NCBI RefSeq assembly: GCF_003049645.1
Contig: NZ_PYWK01000003.1
Location: forward strand, 186,001 to 250,000
Length of the DNA stretch: 64,000 nucleotides
Direction of reading: 5' to 3'
Source: Metasolibacillus fluoroglycofenilyticus
Lineage (GTDB): Bacteria; Bacillota; Bacilli; Bacillales_A; Planococcaceae
Below are positions 62,908-64,000 of the stretch, piece by piece. Each line of letters starts with the position of its first letter. Position 1 is the first letter of the stretch. The notes under the pieces were generated by a model. That model worked only from the letters and a program-made list of their open reading frames with translations. It ran no database searches and was not told the DNA's origin. A program made the position numbers and the translations under genes.

Positions 62908-64000
62908 TGCGTACAGAAATGAAAGTAGCTCCCTCATTTTGGGAAGCGGTTATAATCGTTTTAGCAATTATCGGTATTATGAGTGCGAGTATTATTCAAT
63001 TTGGCGCACCACCACATATCCCGATTCTTATCATTATCACTTTATTAATTATATATGGCTTATTAAAAAAGGTGCGGTTCCAACAGCTTCAGCAAGGAAT
63101 GGTAAACAGCGCTCAATCTGGTCTAGCTGCCGTTTTTATTTTCTTTTTAATCGGTGTACTCATTAGTAGCTGGATAATTAGCGGGACGATTCCTACATTG
63201 ATTTATTACGGTTTTTCTACTGTAACACCTAGCTTTTTCTTTGCTATTGTCTTTGTTATTACATGTATTGTTGGCATCACAATTGGTAGCTCATTAACGA
63301 CTGTTGCTACAGTCGGTGTTGCGTTTATTAGCATGGCGAGTACGATGGATTTATCACTTGCGCTAACAGCAGGCGCTATCGTATCAGGTGCATTTTTCGG
63401 TGATAAAATGTCACCACTTTCCGATACGACGAATTTAGCATCTAGCATTGTTGGCATCGATTTATTTGAACATATTAAAAACATGGCATGGACAACTGTG
63501 CCAGCATTTATTATTTCTATCATTGCTTACGCACTTCTATCACCAAAGCGTACAACGGCATCTCTTGAAAGTATCGAAGCTTTTCAAACGACACTATTCG
63601 CAACAAACTTAGTGCATTGGTATGCATTATTACCGCTTGTACTACTAGTTATTTTGTCTATAAAAAAGATACCCGCATTGCTAACATTAGCGATAGGCTC
63701 TATATTTGGTATCGCGCTATCTTTTCTACACGACACACTTTCAATGGCTGCGATATTAGATATTCTATTTAACGGCTACACATCCAATACATTAAATGAG
63801 GATGTTAATACGTTGCTCAGTCGTGGCGGTATTGCGAGCATGTTTTTCACTATTACATTAGTATTGCTAGCATTAAGTATGGGTGGTTTATTATTTACGC
63901 TTGGTATTATCCAAAGTATTTTCGCTAAAATTGAATCCACACTCACAACAGCACGCTCCGTTATTACAGGTACTGCAATTACAGGTGTTGGCGTCAACAC
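62908..64000 (+). CDS. nhaC: Na+/H+ antiporter NhaC, 3' end cut by window edge
   Basis: About 364 residues are present of roughly 460. It is an integral membrane protein with many hydrophobic segments and the NhaC features GSSLTTVATVGVAF and GAFFGDKMSPLSDTTNLAS, where the Asp residues belong to the ion path. It exchanges external protons for internal Na+, for pH and salt balance. The start is the TTG at 62908, 9 bases after GGAGG; the ATG four codons later is the alternative. Transcription probably uses the TATAAT at 62839. Confidence 0.9.

Noticed and set aside
1-64000. CRISPR arrays, prophage, conjugative genes, toxin-antitoxin pairs, tRNA or rRNA genes
   Set aside because: I looked for regular short repeats, capsid, integrase or relaxase proteins, small paired toxin genes and tRNA-like cloverleaves, and found none I could support.

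Overview
The window reads as chromosome of a low-GC Gram-positive spore-former of the Bacillales, most likely Planococcaceae (Lysinibacillus/Solibacillus type). This rests on A+T-rich genes with strong GGAGG ribosome binding sites, frequent TTG and GTG starts, a T-box leader before an isoleucyl-tRNA synthetase gene, and Bacillus-type gene sets (CysL, YezD, frataxin-like YdhG, OpuC, DctBSR). I saw no phage, CRISPR array, rRNA or tRNA gene. The genus is an inference.

Left part (1-13 kb): a complete sulfate assimilation region. A minus-strand operon encodes an ABC sulfate importer (Sbp, CysT, CysW, CysA), then CysH, CysD and a fused CysN-CysC. It is preceded by a leader RNA with an intrinsic terminator. 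A plus-strand pair (CysL-like regulator and CysQ) converges on it. Divergent from cysL are siroheme genes (SUMT, SirB), a tiny YezD-like protein and CysJ, which runs off the left edge. Together these take sulfate to sulfide.

Middle part (13-45 kb): mixed accessory and housekeeping genes. They include a BASS-type transporter, a MATE pump behind a palindromic operator, a Dph6-like ATPase, YitT, a type-2 (MupA-like) IleS under T-box control, a chemoreceptor, Fra, GNAT acetyltransferases, GrpB, a zinc peptidase, a B6 kinase facing an ECF S-component, an M20 amidohydrolase, a HAD phosphatase and a cupin. Further on are the OpuC osmolyte importer, a CheY/CheC/PAS-GGDEF signalling operon and the DctA/DctB/DctS/DctR C4-dicarboxylate system.

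Right part (45-57 kb): two divergent sugar operons share one control region. Leftward are a LacI regulator, a ribose-type ABC importer, an FGGY kinase and a PfkB kinase. Rightward are a fucose-isomerase-like protein, a split transketolase and a second FGGY kinase. The isomerase, kinase and split-transketolase logic resembles the D-apiose transketolase pathway, but the substrate is not proven. MazG, a YdeI-CDGSH fusion, two chemoreceptors and the start of NhaC complete the window.

Two families of small non-coding repeats are scattered through it. One is a ~205-bp element with terminal inverted repeats (three copies, each downstream of a gene that ends there). The other is a ~155-bp hairpin-rich element inserted after TTTAT/TTAT (two full copies, one eroded). 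One copy of the second sits inside a copy of the first, and another splits a small membrane-protein gene. Comparison with empty sites gives its boundaries, and its features suggest a non-autonomous IS200/IS605 derivative.
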